Shown one piece after another: positions 1-8,520 of a stretch of 14,973 bases of DNA. The position numbers and the translations under genes were made by a program. Within the stretch, counting starts at the first letter, position 1, and every line of letters begins with the position of its first letter. The notes beneath the pieces are model-generated. The model saw nothing but the letters and a program-made list of their open reading frames with translations, was not told the origin of the DNA and made no database searches. Origin of the DNA: Thermomucor indicae-seudaticae (taxonomy: Eukaryota; Mucoromycota; Mucoromycetes; Mucorales; Lichtheimiaceae); the NCBI GenBank assembly GCA_000787465.1, contig JSYX01000740.1, positions 1 through 14,973 on the forward strand, written 5' to 3'.

Positions 1-192
1 TCGGATCATCCGTTTTAGATCCCCAGATAGGACGAATTTCTGCCACGTGGTGGCCGGTAGACTTTTCTCGAATACGTCTGCCAAATGTCAGCCGTATTTT
101 CGCCGGTTAATATTCACCTGACAAAACATTTTAGCCTGATTTTCACCGGCGAAAATTCGCTTAACGTTTACCTTCCTTGCAGTGATGGATGT

Positions 193-230
193 TCGAGTTA
201 ATCCGAGTCGAGTCGAGTCCGAGTCGACTC
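193..230. repeat. Short CGAGT-type tandem repeat
   Basis: The pentamer CGAGT and its close variants recur about five times in 38 bases, ending in GAGTCGACTC, which is itself a palindrome. It is a low-complexity patch with no assigned function. Confidence 0.5.
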
Positions 231-502
231 AAGTGGTGAACACTACCAAGGACCAGCCAACCTTCCACTCCGGCCGGCTCTGACAACGCATGGATGCAAC
301 CGCGACGTCTTCAACGCGTCCGCCAACCACCGCCAGCACGTGCAATCTCTAAACGCTAACAGGAGGCAGCTGCAAGCGTGTTCGTTTCTCCATCCCCACC
401 CACGGCTTTGACTACGTATATCTACTTCCCAGCTCTCGCTCTCGCTCGCCTACCAACTCGTCAAATGCAAGCCCGCCTCCGAAAGCCCAACATCGATAAT
501 AG

Positions 503-802
503 CCGTATCCTAGCTATTCACTTCTCCGAAGACAAGTTGTCGCCCTGCTCACGCACAATGGCTTTGTGGAAGAGCTACTTGCCACGTTTAACCGTTTTGG
601 AGTCAAGCCGGTTATTTATTTCGATCCAACCGATCCTTCGCGTCTGCGGGACCCTAAGTACGCCAACGTGACACACAAGGAACGACAACAGCAAGCTACT
701 GCGCATCACCATGACCGCCGGATCCTGGCACTTGATTACATGCGCGCTCTTGTGAAATATGCCGTCGCTCATCATTTTTTCGATCATTATCTTATCATTT
801 AA
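503..802 (+). pseudogene. Unrecognised ORF fragment, weak XPG/FEN-like look
   Basis: The frame is open from just after a TAG at 500-502 to a TAA at 800-802, about 99 codons, with no clear ATG at its left end. It contains FNRFGVKPVIYFDPTDPSR followed by a basic, His/Gln-rich stretch. The pattern 'F..FGVKPVIYFD' resembles the N-terminal motif of XPG/FEN1/Asteroid-type nucleases (GI.P..VFDG). An upstream frame has IDNSRILAIHFSED, which could be the preceding strand of the same fold after a frameshift. The metal-binding residues expected downstream are not visible. I do not recognise it with confidence; it could be a broken host or transposon gene, or a chance ORF. Confidence 0.25.
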
Positions 803-938
803 ATTAACTCAAAAAATCTTTCCGGCGCGAATGGCTTGCACTCGCGTTTGACACTGATACCTGCGATGGTGCTGCGAACATATTCACACTTGGCTCTCAA
901 GACGAAGATGCAATTATGGATAGTGTTCCCAGTGCCCC

Positions 939-958
939 GGGTCGACCCGGGTCGACCC
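939..958. repeat. Two tandem copies of palindrome GGGTCGACCC
   Basis: Positions 939-948 and 949-958 are identical 10-bp perfect palindromes placed head to tail. A related GTCGACCCG with GACCCGGG follows at about 1007-1025. The base composition differs sharply from the A/T-rich surroundings. Function unknown. Confidence 0.7.
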
Positions 959-2321
959 TCAAATTGGCCCTTCTAACCATTCACGGATTGAACCGGTGGC
1001 AACCTGTCGACCCGCTGGACCCGGGTTTTACGTGTCAAAGTCCGTTGGCGACTGAACAATGTTTGGCTGAGCTACCTATTGTAGTTTGATCTGGCATATA
1101 TGAGACTGTATTTGCTTTATTGACACTCCTAAGTATCGAATGAGTATGTTTGACTTTCATAATTCTCACTTCTCCTTCCTCTTGCGCTAGAGGAGAACTA
1201 TAGTATCAGTACAGAGGAACCCCGTTATTTTCAAGTTTTTCTGTGAAATATCCAGAAATCATAGTGAAAATTTTCAATCCCCCGATATTTCACTTTCAAG
1301 GGCCTTGGGGGCCTTGAAACCTTAACTGGGTATCCGTGTGCCAATGAAATCCGAGTAATAAGTTGAGCTTAGAAAATTTTTTATTCAGAAAAAAAGCTCG
1401 TCAGCAAGGTTTGCTTTGTAGGACGCCTTGATTTGAGCCTATCTCTAAACTTGCGTAACCTCTCTCGAAGATCGTCGACCTCATCTTCCTTCGAGTCCAA
1501 GACACTTATCACAGCATTGACATGTTCAAGCTTTTCAGATAATGTCATCTCTGGGGGTTGCAACACCTCTTCTTGTTCTTCGGCACTAGGGTCGGACACC
1601 TCTACACCGTCAGCAGCCCACTCGTTCTCCATTACAGTTGAAACGATGTTGTCTATGGAGAAACTGAGGTGAACGGTGGTCCTCTCTTCTTTGGAATCCA
1701 GCTCTATGGCCTCGGAAACCGCAGTTCCATCAACCAACTATGTTATATGGTTTCGAATGCTTTCTTCCAGGGCTTTCGACTCAGTTGCCAACGCGTCAGA
1801 TGCTGGGTCAGGACCTTGGAGAAGAGTTGCATTCCAACCATGCACTATCGTGTTAGCAAAGACTCTACTCCAAGCGGTCTTGATCCATCGCATAGCATGC
1901 AGTTGATCAATTTGAAATAGCTTCTCAGGGCTCATTGGCACAACACCGCGATTATGTAAGCTTACGTAATGGTAGGCACGCTCGTACTGCAGATCCCTAT
2001 TTTTAAACGCCGGATGTCAGTCCCTGCATTCATATACGTGGATCCTGCGATATACACTCATTTGAAATAACCCTTGGAGTGCGAATAATCCCACCATCCA
2101 ATGGCTGCAGCATAGACGTCATATTGGGAGGTAAAAAGCATAGTTCGACATTTTTGGGTGTGTAGTCGACCATGTGCCCTGAGAAATTGTCCAACAGGAG
2201 TAGCACCTTTCTTCCATTGACGCGCATTACATTATCGAACCGTTTAAGTAAACTTTAAAGATGTCCTTCGTCATCCAAGCCGTAAAGTTGTGGAAATACA
2301 GGGTGAAGCCAAAAGCGGCAG

Positions 2322-2384
2322 CTACGTGACAATGTTAAGCTTACATAACCTTATAATATGCGTTTTGGGCAACCTTGTGCTTAC
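2322..2384 (-). other. Intron 2 of Tigger-1 transposase, 63 nt
   Basis: On the minus strand it begins GTAAGCAC and ends CACGTAG, with a plausible branch site GCTTAAC about 15 nt before the acceptor. Splicing in phase 1 joins CFKGKP to AAAFGFTLYFHNFTAWMT, the block that normally follows the first catalytic region. Confidence 0.85.
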
Positions 2385-2864
2385 CTGGTTTGCCTTTGAA
2401 ACACGCAGGGTTTGGGGATTTAGCAATGATGACAGGTTCGAACTTTCCGGTAGCCGTCGCATTGCATGTCCAAACAACCGTCATCCGTGATTTATCTTTT
2501 TTAAAACCTTGGTATCTACTGTGGGCGATAGTTGAAGCAGGTGGCGCGCGAAAGAATATTGCTGTCTCATCCATGTTGAAGATGTTTTTTGGATCGCAAT
2601 GTTTGAGCTTCTCTTGAACCTGGCGTCAAAAATCTCTGCCCCGGATGCATCGCCTGACGATTCCTCTCCATGAAGGGCGTAACTCTTCACTTCGAAACGC
2701 TTTTGAAACCGATGCTGCCACCCGTTGGATAACTTGAATTTTTCTTTGCTGATGCCAAATTTCTCGGCAAACTCTTCACCTGCCTTTTCGATCATTTTTC
2801 AATTGATGGGAATGTGGTTTTCCTCGGCATTCTAAATCGACAATGCGAGAGCGTCTTCGATTCC

Positions 2865-2923
2865 CTATGAACGGAAGGCCTATCAATATCGTTGACGTCA
2901 ACTTCATCAAACCGGCTACTTAC
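2865..2923 (-). other. Intron 1 of Tigger-1 transposase, 59 nt
   Basis: On the minus strand it begins GTAAGTAGCC and ends TTCATAG. Removal joins ...RPGVFP to GIEDALAL in phase 0. That recreates the 'fP.iE.AL' block normally found before the second helix-turn-helix in pogo transposases, in the same frame as GEEFAEKFGI. Confidence 0.8.
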
Positions 2924-3643
2924 TGGAAAAACACCTGGTCTTTGGCGCTTTTTGCCGCCTGTAACAACCTTTGTATCCTTGTCCGCTTCTCTTTCTCGCT
3001 TCAAAGCTTTAGATATGGTCGAATTGTCTGGTGTCTTCTCGAGGGTGAATTCATCTTTCGCCCAGTGGGCAAGTTCAGCGTTCATCATCTTGGAGCATTG
3101 CGTGTTTTTTGCTCTAACAGCTGACGCTGCTCAGAGGACACGGCGACATTCTTTCCTGTTGGTGTTGACATTATTGACGAATCAAATGGAGCGCAATATT
3201 ATGAACAACAGAGATCGAATCGAACACTGTTTTGGGGTTGGATGTACTCTTTTTTATATAGTGAAAGAACTGCTGGTCACATAACGGAGTTCTCTCAGTG
3301 TTACCAATGACAGGTACAACTGATACATTAATATGAGACAATACTAATCATTCTATGTTCTTTACCGGGAAGGTACGTATCTGGTCTTAGAGAAATCCTT
3401 CTTCTCCCAACGTTTATCCGATGGGACCAATAAAACCGGTTTGTGATGTTTCCCAAAATGCTATTGTTTTTATTTTGATTGTACAGTACGTATGGAGTCA
3501 CCTGCTAGAGTGCAGCAGTATCTATATGTTGTCATAACATGTTTAGAGAACTCTCAATAGCTCATTTTCCAAATAATGGGGCAAATGCAGTAATCAAGCA
3601 CTTCGCAGTCCGTTCGCAGGCACTGACCCCGTTAACTTTCAAC

Positions 3644-3695
3644 CCCCGTTAATTTCAAGGCCTCAGCGAAAATCCTGGCCTTGAAATTAACGGGG
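3644..3695. repeat. Perfect 19-bp inverted repeat in the Tigger-1 right end
   Basis: CCCCGTTAATTTCAAGGCC at 3644-3662 is repeated as its exact reverse complement at 3677-3695, around a 14-nt loop. The outer arm is the terminal inverted repeat itself. An extra partial copy (CCCCGTTAACTTTCAA) lies just inside, at about 3627-3642. The repeated unit is the likely transposase binding site. Confidence 0.9.
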
Positions 3696-3757
3696 TTCCT
3701 CTGTATGTCATCGGCATACTTGGTCAGCATATGGTTCTTTGGGAACCGTAGTCCGCT

Positions 3758-3809
3758 CTACTCAGAACTTGTTGATAAACAGCATTTATATTACTGAACT
3801 ATTTCTTAC
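3758..3809 (-). other. Intron in Plavaka-like gene, 52 nt
   Basis: On the minus strand it begins GTAAGAAATAG and ends TTCTGAGTAG. Phase 0 splicing joins SPVFEKYSN to SGLRFPKNHMLTKYADDI. The exon then runs directly into the Tigger-1 insertion. Confidence 0.85.
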
Positions 3810-4084
3810 ATTTGAGTATTTTTCGAAGACAGGGCTATACCGGTAGTAGTCGTTCAACGATTGCGCCATGACTGACAGGGCTGTCTCCTTGTACACCTTT
3901 CAGGTCGCTTGTATGAAGAAATCGATAAAAGATGGCATGCAGAAACATGCTTGCAAAGAGAGGAAGTCGTATGTACAGGGCAGTAGAATCTCAGAGTAGT
4001 AAGTGGGATACCGTTTTGCACATAAACTATATAGTATAGCCTGCATTCATATTGTCTTTCATCCCTGTATATGTAGGGTTCTTC

Positions 4085-4792
4085 TAGGGCTCCGAGTATA
4101 CCGATCGATTATCATACCGAAAGCTTCTACCGACATGTAAACGTTAGAGATTTTTGTACCGACAGACCTATCTACCGAAGCTTCTACCGACAGTGGTATG
4201 ACAGAAGACTGCACATTGGTGGAAGTGCAATATTATTAGCTATACTAAGTCATATCCGTAGGAGATGTTCTACTAATATCAGATTACCTCCCTAGTGAAG
4301 GTTATTTGTATCATATTTGTCTCGTGGAAGTTATTATATCATACTCCTTTGTTGTTATGATTGCACAAGCGCTCAATGTACGTAATGTCTTCGTTCACTT
4401 TGTAATTTTTTCTGACTCCAGCTTTTATACCGTTCTTATGAATGACATTTGAAGTACCTGCTTAAAAAGTGGCCTACATTTGCAAGGCAAGCAATGCAAA
4501 AGAATAGGACTTCCCGATAATTAACTCTGTATTTTCTACGGTTCCGAGTATACCGACCGACCGACCGATTTTCATACCGGAATTTCCTACCGACATGAAT
4601 CGGTGGGGATTTCTCTACCGACAGAACTTCATACCGAAATCTTCTACCGACACCAGCCGGTAGAAAATTTATATCGACCGAACTGATACCGACGGAGTCC
4701 TTATACCGAATTTTATACCGACATGGTTCGGTAGAAAATGTTATAACGAAAATGCCGACCGATACAGACCGACCCTTCGGTCAGAAGCCCTA
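4085..4792. mobile_element. 708-bp hAT-like non-autonomous element
   Basis: The ends are inverted: TAGGGCTCC at 4085 and GAAGCCCTA ending at 4792. The flanking 8-mers GGTTCTTC (4077-4084) and GGTTCCTG (4793-4800) agree at 6 of 8 positions, an aged 8-bp target duplication as expected for hAT elements, whose termini often begin TAGGG or CAGGG. Deleting the element with one flank copy rejoins SNFRN to PTYTGMKDNM in the Plavaka-like gene, in frame. It has no coding capacity. Both arms (4085-4200 and 4537-4792) are packed with TACCGA motifs, while the centre (about 4205-4535) lacks them. The second arm restarts with TTCCGAGTATACCGA, a near copy of the left terminus, so the element may be a composite of two related copies. 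Confidence 0.75.
4090..4780. repeat. Array of TACCGA / CTACCGACA motifs in both arms
   Basis: About 15 or more copies of TACCGA or its reverse complement occur irregularly at 4098-4195 and 4551-4775, many extended to CTACCGACA. The irregular spacing of 10-30 bases argues against a simple satellite and fits multiple protein-binding sites near transposon ends. Confidence 0.8.
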
Positions 4793-4866
4793 GGTTCCTG
4801 AAGTTCGACAGGAAAATCCCTTTGCCGAACTTCCGAATGTTCTTGTACGCAGGCAGAGATATTGTA

Positions 4867-4918
4867 CTGTTAAAGAATCAGAAAGGCGCAGCCATAAGCA
4901 AGTTTATATTGAACTTAC
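4867..4918 (-). other. Intron in Plavaka-like gene, 52 nt
   Basis: On the minus strand it begins GTAAGTTCAATA and ends TTCTTTAACAG. Phase 2 splicing joins SKAIDVIRQ to TISLPAYKNIRKFGKG, which matches the 'ip.ypglrrF..GI' block of the family. The upstream exon (4919-5386, 468 nt) is open throughout. Confidence 0.85.
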
Positions 4919-5386
4919 TGCTGTCTAATAACGTCGATAGCTTTGCTACCATGAGTATCTCGAATCATTCTTTCAACACATTGCAGAAGATGTTGGTAGA
5001 CTCCTCCTAACTGGTGTAAATCGTCCACGACAAGCGCTTCATATATGTTGAACCTTTCAGCTGGTAGCGACCAAAACGAGTTCTTGAACGGACGTATTAG
5101 CAATCCCAAAGTGCATTGTGCCATAATCATAACACTGACTTTTACTACGTTAAATGAATATTTCTTTGTGGATGCCGCGACGACATCCTCTTGTTCGTTA
5201 TCGATGAGAGCTTTCGCGTGATTGTACATCCCAGACATGTTTGTATGGGAACGGGACAAGTCGGTGGCCTTCGACTCCTCCATGTCGGCACCATGGAGAC
5301 ATAGATGAAACCGTCTAGTGGGCACAAAGCATCTCAGGCACCCCCGTTCAGTCTTGCCATGTTTTACTAGCGCCAACAGACGTTTA

Positions 5387-5439
5387 CAAAAAGAATTAAT
5401 ATGATGCCAAAACGCACCATCAAACCAACTGAAACTTAC
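5387..5439 (-). other. 53-nt intron with a damaged acceptor (TG)
   Basis: On the minus strand it starts with the strong donor GTAAGTTTCAG and has a pyrimidine run ATTCTTTTTG where the acceptor should be. Phase 2 splicing at this TG keeps the frame from TYTWDLPE into KRLLALVKHGKTERGCLRC. The next true AG (GGCGCTAG) gives the wrong phase. The likely history is an AG-to-TG mutation, consistent with a dead gene. Confidence 0.55.
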
Positions 5440-5523
5440 TGCTCAGGTAGATCCCAGGTATAAGTTGACAAGGCCGGAACGCAGCGATACATACGATTGT
5501 ATGGACCTTTCATCTCGTAAAGC

Positions 5524-5568
5524 CTGAGGCGCACTGTCAAGCAAGCTTCTACTCAACCGGAAACTTAC
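5524..5568 (-). other. Intron in Plavaka-like gene, 45 nt
   Basis: On the minus strand it begins GTAAGTTTCCGG and ends GCGCCTCAG. Phase 2 splicing joins FAEDRQ to LYEMKGPYNRMYRCVPALS with no shift of frame. The first AG (after TTGACAG) would be out of phase. Confidence 0.75.
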
Positions 5569-5749
5569 TCTTGCCTATCTTCAGCGAAAGGCGCGAAGAC
5601 TCTGGTAAGACATTAGTGGAAAACCGCCTGCTTCGTATGCCTAAACCAAGCTGTGATGCCGTCATTCTTCGCGTCAAGAACTGGAAAGTATGCTAGCAGG
5701 CGACTTGCATGCAACTTGTCTCTGTCTCGGTATTCAAGTGGAATGTTTC

Positions 5750-5800
5750 CTATGTCGAGAGTTGAGCGTAAATGGCAACTGGACAAACTTATATTCTTAC
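5750..5800 (-). other. Stop-free 51-nt intron in Plavaka-like gene
   Basis: On the minus strand it begins GTAAGAATATAAG and ends CTCGACATAG. It is a multiple of three with no stop, so the raw ORF runs through it. Removing it turns KAWPLYFKPGK...IGNIPLEYR into the family block KAWPLYFKPGNIPLEYR, which is the evidence that it is an intron. Confidence 0.85.
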
Positions 5801-5920
5801 CTGGTTTGAAATAGAGTGGCCATGCTTTCTGTCTTTGGCTGCCGCTTATAAGCGTCTGATCCGATGCCAACATCGGGGCCAGTATGACGCTTCCCGCTGG
5901 AGAAATATCCTGCAAAAATG

Positions 5921-5965
5921 CTATTCAGCAGCGCTTATATATCGGTCATTCAGCAATATAGTCAC
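5921..5965 (-). other. Intron in Plavaka-like gene, 45 nt
   Basis: On the minus strand it begins GTGACTATATTGC and ends GCTGAATAG. Phase 1 splicing joins ...LVARDA to AFLQDISPAGSVIL, and the 247-nt upstream exon has the matching length. A competing acceptor at TTTTTGCAG, 11 nt downstream, gives the wrong phase. Confidence 0.7.
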
Positions 5966-6212
5966 CTGCATCTCTCGCCACCAGTTGCCACTGTATAAGT
6001 CTGTGTACACACGTTCCACCCCCGCGAAAAATCGTAGCGGCATTAAGTCGAGTAACATCCCAGAATAGCGGATGGCTGAATATTCTCTCTGATAAATGAA
6101 AGATATTTCGATATATCAAGACAAGCGGGCCGACTGCTTGCGTAAATGTCTCTTCTTTTCCAACTGGAAAATATGGCACCAGTTTTAGATCGATCGCCTC
6201 CGTTTTAAATGG

Positions 6213-6262
6213 CTGTAGACATAATGAGCAAAAGTTCAGCATGCGACAATGATTACCTTTAC
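6213..6262 (-). other. Intron in Plavaka-like gene, 50 nt
   Basis: On the minus strand it begins GTAAAGGTAATC, contains GCTGAAC as a possible branch site and ends TGTCTACAG. Splicing in phase 0 joins ...DDPSVSL to PFKTEAID. The alternative open frame upstream does not continue after this junction. Confidence 0.8.
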
Positions 6263-7757
6263 CAATGACACGGATGGATCATCTTCAGAAGCAAATGCTG
6301 GCGCAGGATATCTAGAGTCCTGAAACGTAGCTGTACATGTTCCTTGGTAGTGTATACGTGATCGATGCAGGATTGGATTGAATCCGTAAGCCTATACAGT
6401 AGGCGCTCAATTTAGCGATTGGGGGTGCGCATCCGAAAGGTGATCACTAAATCGAAATATCGTTAAATCTAATTTTCAACCTCACCATATATGAGAATGA
6501 TCCAGAACATTCTAAATGAACTGAGTACCCAGCGAAGCATGAAAAAAGTCCAAGGTCAAATACGAGTTTACGGAAGAAAGACCTCTCATGAGTTTTCTGA
6601 CAGAACACGTTTAATCAAATGCACGAGCTCTCTGTTCTTGTCTTCTACGTCCGTTCAACTTGAAAAATGTGCCTTCGTCTGGGCAACGAAGAACTTTTGG
6701 ATTCCGCGAAACATTAAACAATGCCCGGTAACCAGGAACAAGGAAGTGGAATTTTCCAGGAACTGGGATCGACTGCGGTTATCAATAAAAAGCTTTAGTT
6801 CAATCGGACCATCGGCTTCACATCCGCAGTCTGCATTGATTGGTCTTTGACAGGCTTTCTCGATTTGTTCAATGTCTGTGACGGAAGACACTGTATGTTT
6901 GAGAAGCAGAAGTATAAAAGGACTGCGCTTTTCAGATAAACGTCAAAGTTCTTTTTTTCCTGATCCATATCGTCTGTTCTTGCATAATCATGCCTCGCCA
7001 AACTGCTCAGACTTCATCCAACAACGGCTCGAACAAGCAACGTATGAACATCTTGAATCGGCAAAAGCTCCAAATCTGTTATAAGCAGCAGGAGACCAAG
7101 TGGAGCCAGCGACAGTTAGCAAGATGGACAAAAACAGAGTCCCATCTCGAGAAAGAACTGCCACAATCTACCATATCCAATATTTTAAGCAATGCCGAAA
7201 AGCTAATGCGAATGACCGACGTAGAACTCGACGGCAAGCACAACAAAGGTGCTACCCTGCCGCAGTTAGAAGAAGCACTGGCAAAGCTCGTAGAAGAAAT
7301 GGAGGCAAACGATCAGCCAGTGAGTCGACTGAGCCTAGTCACGCAAGGCAAAATTATAGCCAGACACATGGGCATCGATGTACATAGATAGCGAGAATGG
7401 CTTCAAATTCTCTGACGGATGGATTACCAAGTTCAAGAAATCAGTTGAAGTCAAGACCTATGCATGGTGAAGCAGGTTCAGCGGATGTAGAAAGCGAAGA
7501 CGTCCAAGCAGCTTTGGCTCGCATCAAAGCAAAAATATCAGAATACAAGCCCTCAGACATGTACAACATTGACGAGACAGGTTTATTCCACAAGCAAGTT
7601 CCCACAAGGACTATTTCTAAGGAGCCTGATTCTGGTTTGAAACTCGATAAAACGCGATTGACGATTGCACTGGCCTGCACCGCTGATGGTTCACACAAAC
7701 TGCCTTTGTGCTATATTGGACATGCGGGAAGACCAAGGTGCTTTGGCAATAAAACTG

Positions 7758-7811
7758 GTAAGTCATCTTTATATTAAAGTTGTCCAGCACAGACTAATAT
7801 CGAATGTGCAG
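7758..7811 (+). other. Intron 1 of Tigger-2 transposase, 54 nt
   Basis: It begins GTAAGTCATC, has a good branch site GACTAAT and ends AATGTGCAG. It lies after CFGNKT in phase 1, the same place and phase as intron 2 of Tigger-1. A separate frameshift just downstream (near 7840) is needed to reach RYRHNRKAWMT. Confidence 0.8.
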
Positions 7812-8080
7812 ATCTGTCTTTTCGTAGCGAATCAACTCGGTTTTCGCTATCGGCACAACAGGAAGGCTTGGATGACAGAGGATATCTTTAATCGTATTTT
7901 GCTGTCCATCAATTTAATAATGATAAATTTCAAGAAGATCCTGCTACTTACGGACAACGCGCCGTCCCATAAGTCATGCAAACTCGAGAACGTTGAAATC
8001 CCGATGTTGCCTCCCAACGCAACGTTTAAGGTGCAGCCATTGGATTCTGGGATTATACAGAACTTCAAGAAGTTGTATCG

Positions 8081-8156
8081 GTAAGTGTCCCTATGAGAGA
8101 TAATGCTCTGTTTATGAGACAGTCGCAACGCTGATAATGGTCATGATAATGGTTAG
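8081..8156 (+). other. Intron 2 of Tigger-2 transposase, 76 nt
   Basis: It begins GTAAGTGTCC and ends ATAATGGTTAG. Phase 2 splicing joins IIQNFKKLYR to RIQHQTAAMCYNKQNW with no shift. Confidence 0.8.
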
Positions 8157-8520
8157 GCGTATCCAGCATCAGACAGCCGCCATGTGCTATAACAAGCAGA
8201 ACTGGGGCGAACTGTACGCGGTGGACCAACTGAAGGCAATGCAGTGGACCCGAATCGCTTGGGAAGGCAGTAAGAAAAAAACAATTGTTAGCTGCTTTAA
8301 GCACGCCGTCCTTTTCGAGGGAGACAGCTCGGTTGACGATAGCCATGTAGAAGCCGTCGCAGAAGAAGATACTGTGGTTATGAATGAACTGCATGAAGTT
8401 CTGCAGAAGGTACATGAGGATGACCATTCGATAGAGGATATCGATATTCTGCCGGAAGAAGAGTCCCAAGCGTTGCATGCTACAAGAACGACCGCAGAAA
8501 TAATCAACGAGATTCTGATG

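Larger units (their letters stand above)
1..1209. other. Left flank, mostly no recognisable gene
   Basis: I see no convincing complete gene here. The stretch contains a short CGAGT-type repeat, one weak ORF fragment and a GC-rich palindromic repeat, each listed separately. The last roughly 130 bases (1081-1209), read on the minus strand, may continue the Plavaka-like transposase after removal of Tigger-1. One frame there is open for about 50 codons and contains MKVKHTHSILRSVNK, which loosely resembles the C-terminal K..H..lR.tNK region of such proteins. That continuation is tentative. Confidence 0.5.
1381..3171 (-). pseudogene. Tigger-1 pogo-type transposase, broken
   Basis: The gene begins at an ATG at 3171 (MSTPTGKN) and ends at a TAA at 1381. 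In order it shows a helix-turn-helix half (ELAHWAKDEFTLEK...STISKALK); a second CENP-B-type half (GEEFAEKFGI, KLSNGWQHRF); and the DDE core, with first Asp in FNMDETAIFF, second in LLLLDNFSGH and third in MLQPLDGGII. There are 30 residues between the last two Asp. Then come QIDQLHAMRWIKTAW, an acidic region and the C-terminus QTLLTSFFSE. Two introns can be placed (2865-2923 and 2322-2384). Damage: frameshifts near 3090, 2620 and 2240; stops TAG at 2832-2834, TGA at 2799-2801 and TAG at 1738-1740; and a disordered stretch at about 1990-2080. It would cut and paste its own ends if intact; as read it cannot make a full protein. Confidence 0.9.
1210..3705 (-). mobile_element. Tigger-1: complete pogo/Tigger DNA transposon
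   Basis: The left end at 1210 reads TACAGAGGAACCCCGTTA. The right end at 3705 is its reverse complement (GGGGTTCCTCTGTA). The element proper is 1212-3703, flanked by TA dinucleotides, the target duplication typical of the Tc1/mariner/pogo superfamily. Its length of about 2.5 kb and its single minus-strand transposase with a CENP-B-like DNA-binding part and DD30D catalytic core match the Tigger group. Removing the element with one TA rejoins the flanks, of which 3706-3757 is an exon of the Plavaka-like gene. The element therefore inserted into that older transposon. The transposase is broken. Confidence 0.93.
3706..6391 (-). pseudogene. Plavaka-like transposase gene body, intron-rich and broken
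   Basis: Read on the minus strand, the exons give in order: HRSRIHYQGTCTATFQDSRY; PFKTEAIDLKL; ISPAGSVILAPMLASDQT; KAWPLYFKPGNIPLEYR across a splice; HASRLLAYFPVLDAK; RCVPALSTYTWDLPE; CLRCFVP; NSFWSLPAERFNIYEALVV with DDLHQLGGVYQHLL; KNIRKFGKGIFLSNFRN; CMPSFIDFF with LNDYYRYSPVFEKYSN; and FPKNHMLTKYADDI. This succession (ASDkT, wP.Yl..GNI, LLgYlP, P..saY..D.PE, CprC.vp, DlLHQL..Gv..hl, pK.H.l..Y..dI) is that of Plavaka-type (CMC/KDZ-related) transposases, known mainly from fungi. Damage: stops at 5613-5615 (TAA) and in the IQAT/KVYKE block, a bad acceptor at 5387, an unclear intron around 3990-4040, and insertions by the 4085-4792 element and Tigger-1. Its 5' end probably lay beyond Tigger-2. 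Confidence 0.8.

Noticed and set aside
4537..4792. The right TACCGA arm as a separate complete 256-bp element
   Set aside because: Its left flank (GTATTTTC) does not match the right flank, whereas the flanks of 4085-4792 match 6 of 8 and the host frame is restored only by removing the whole interval.
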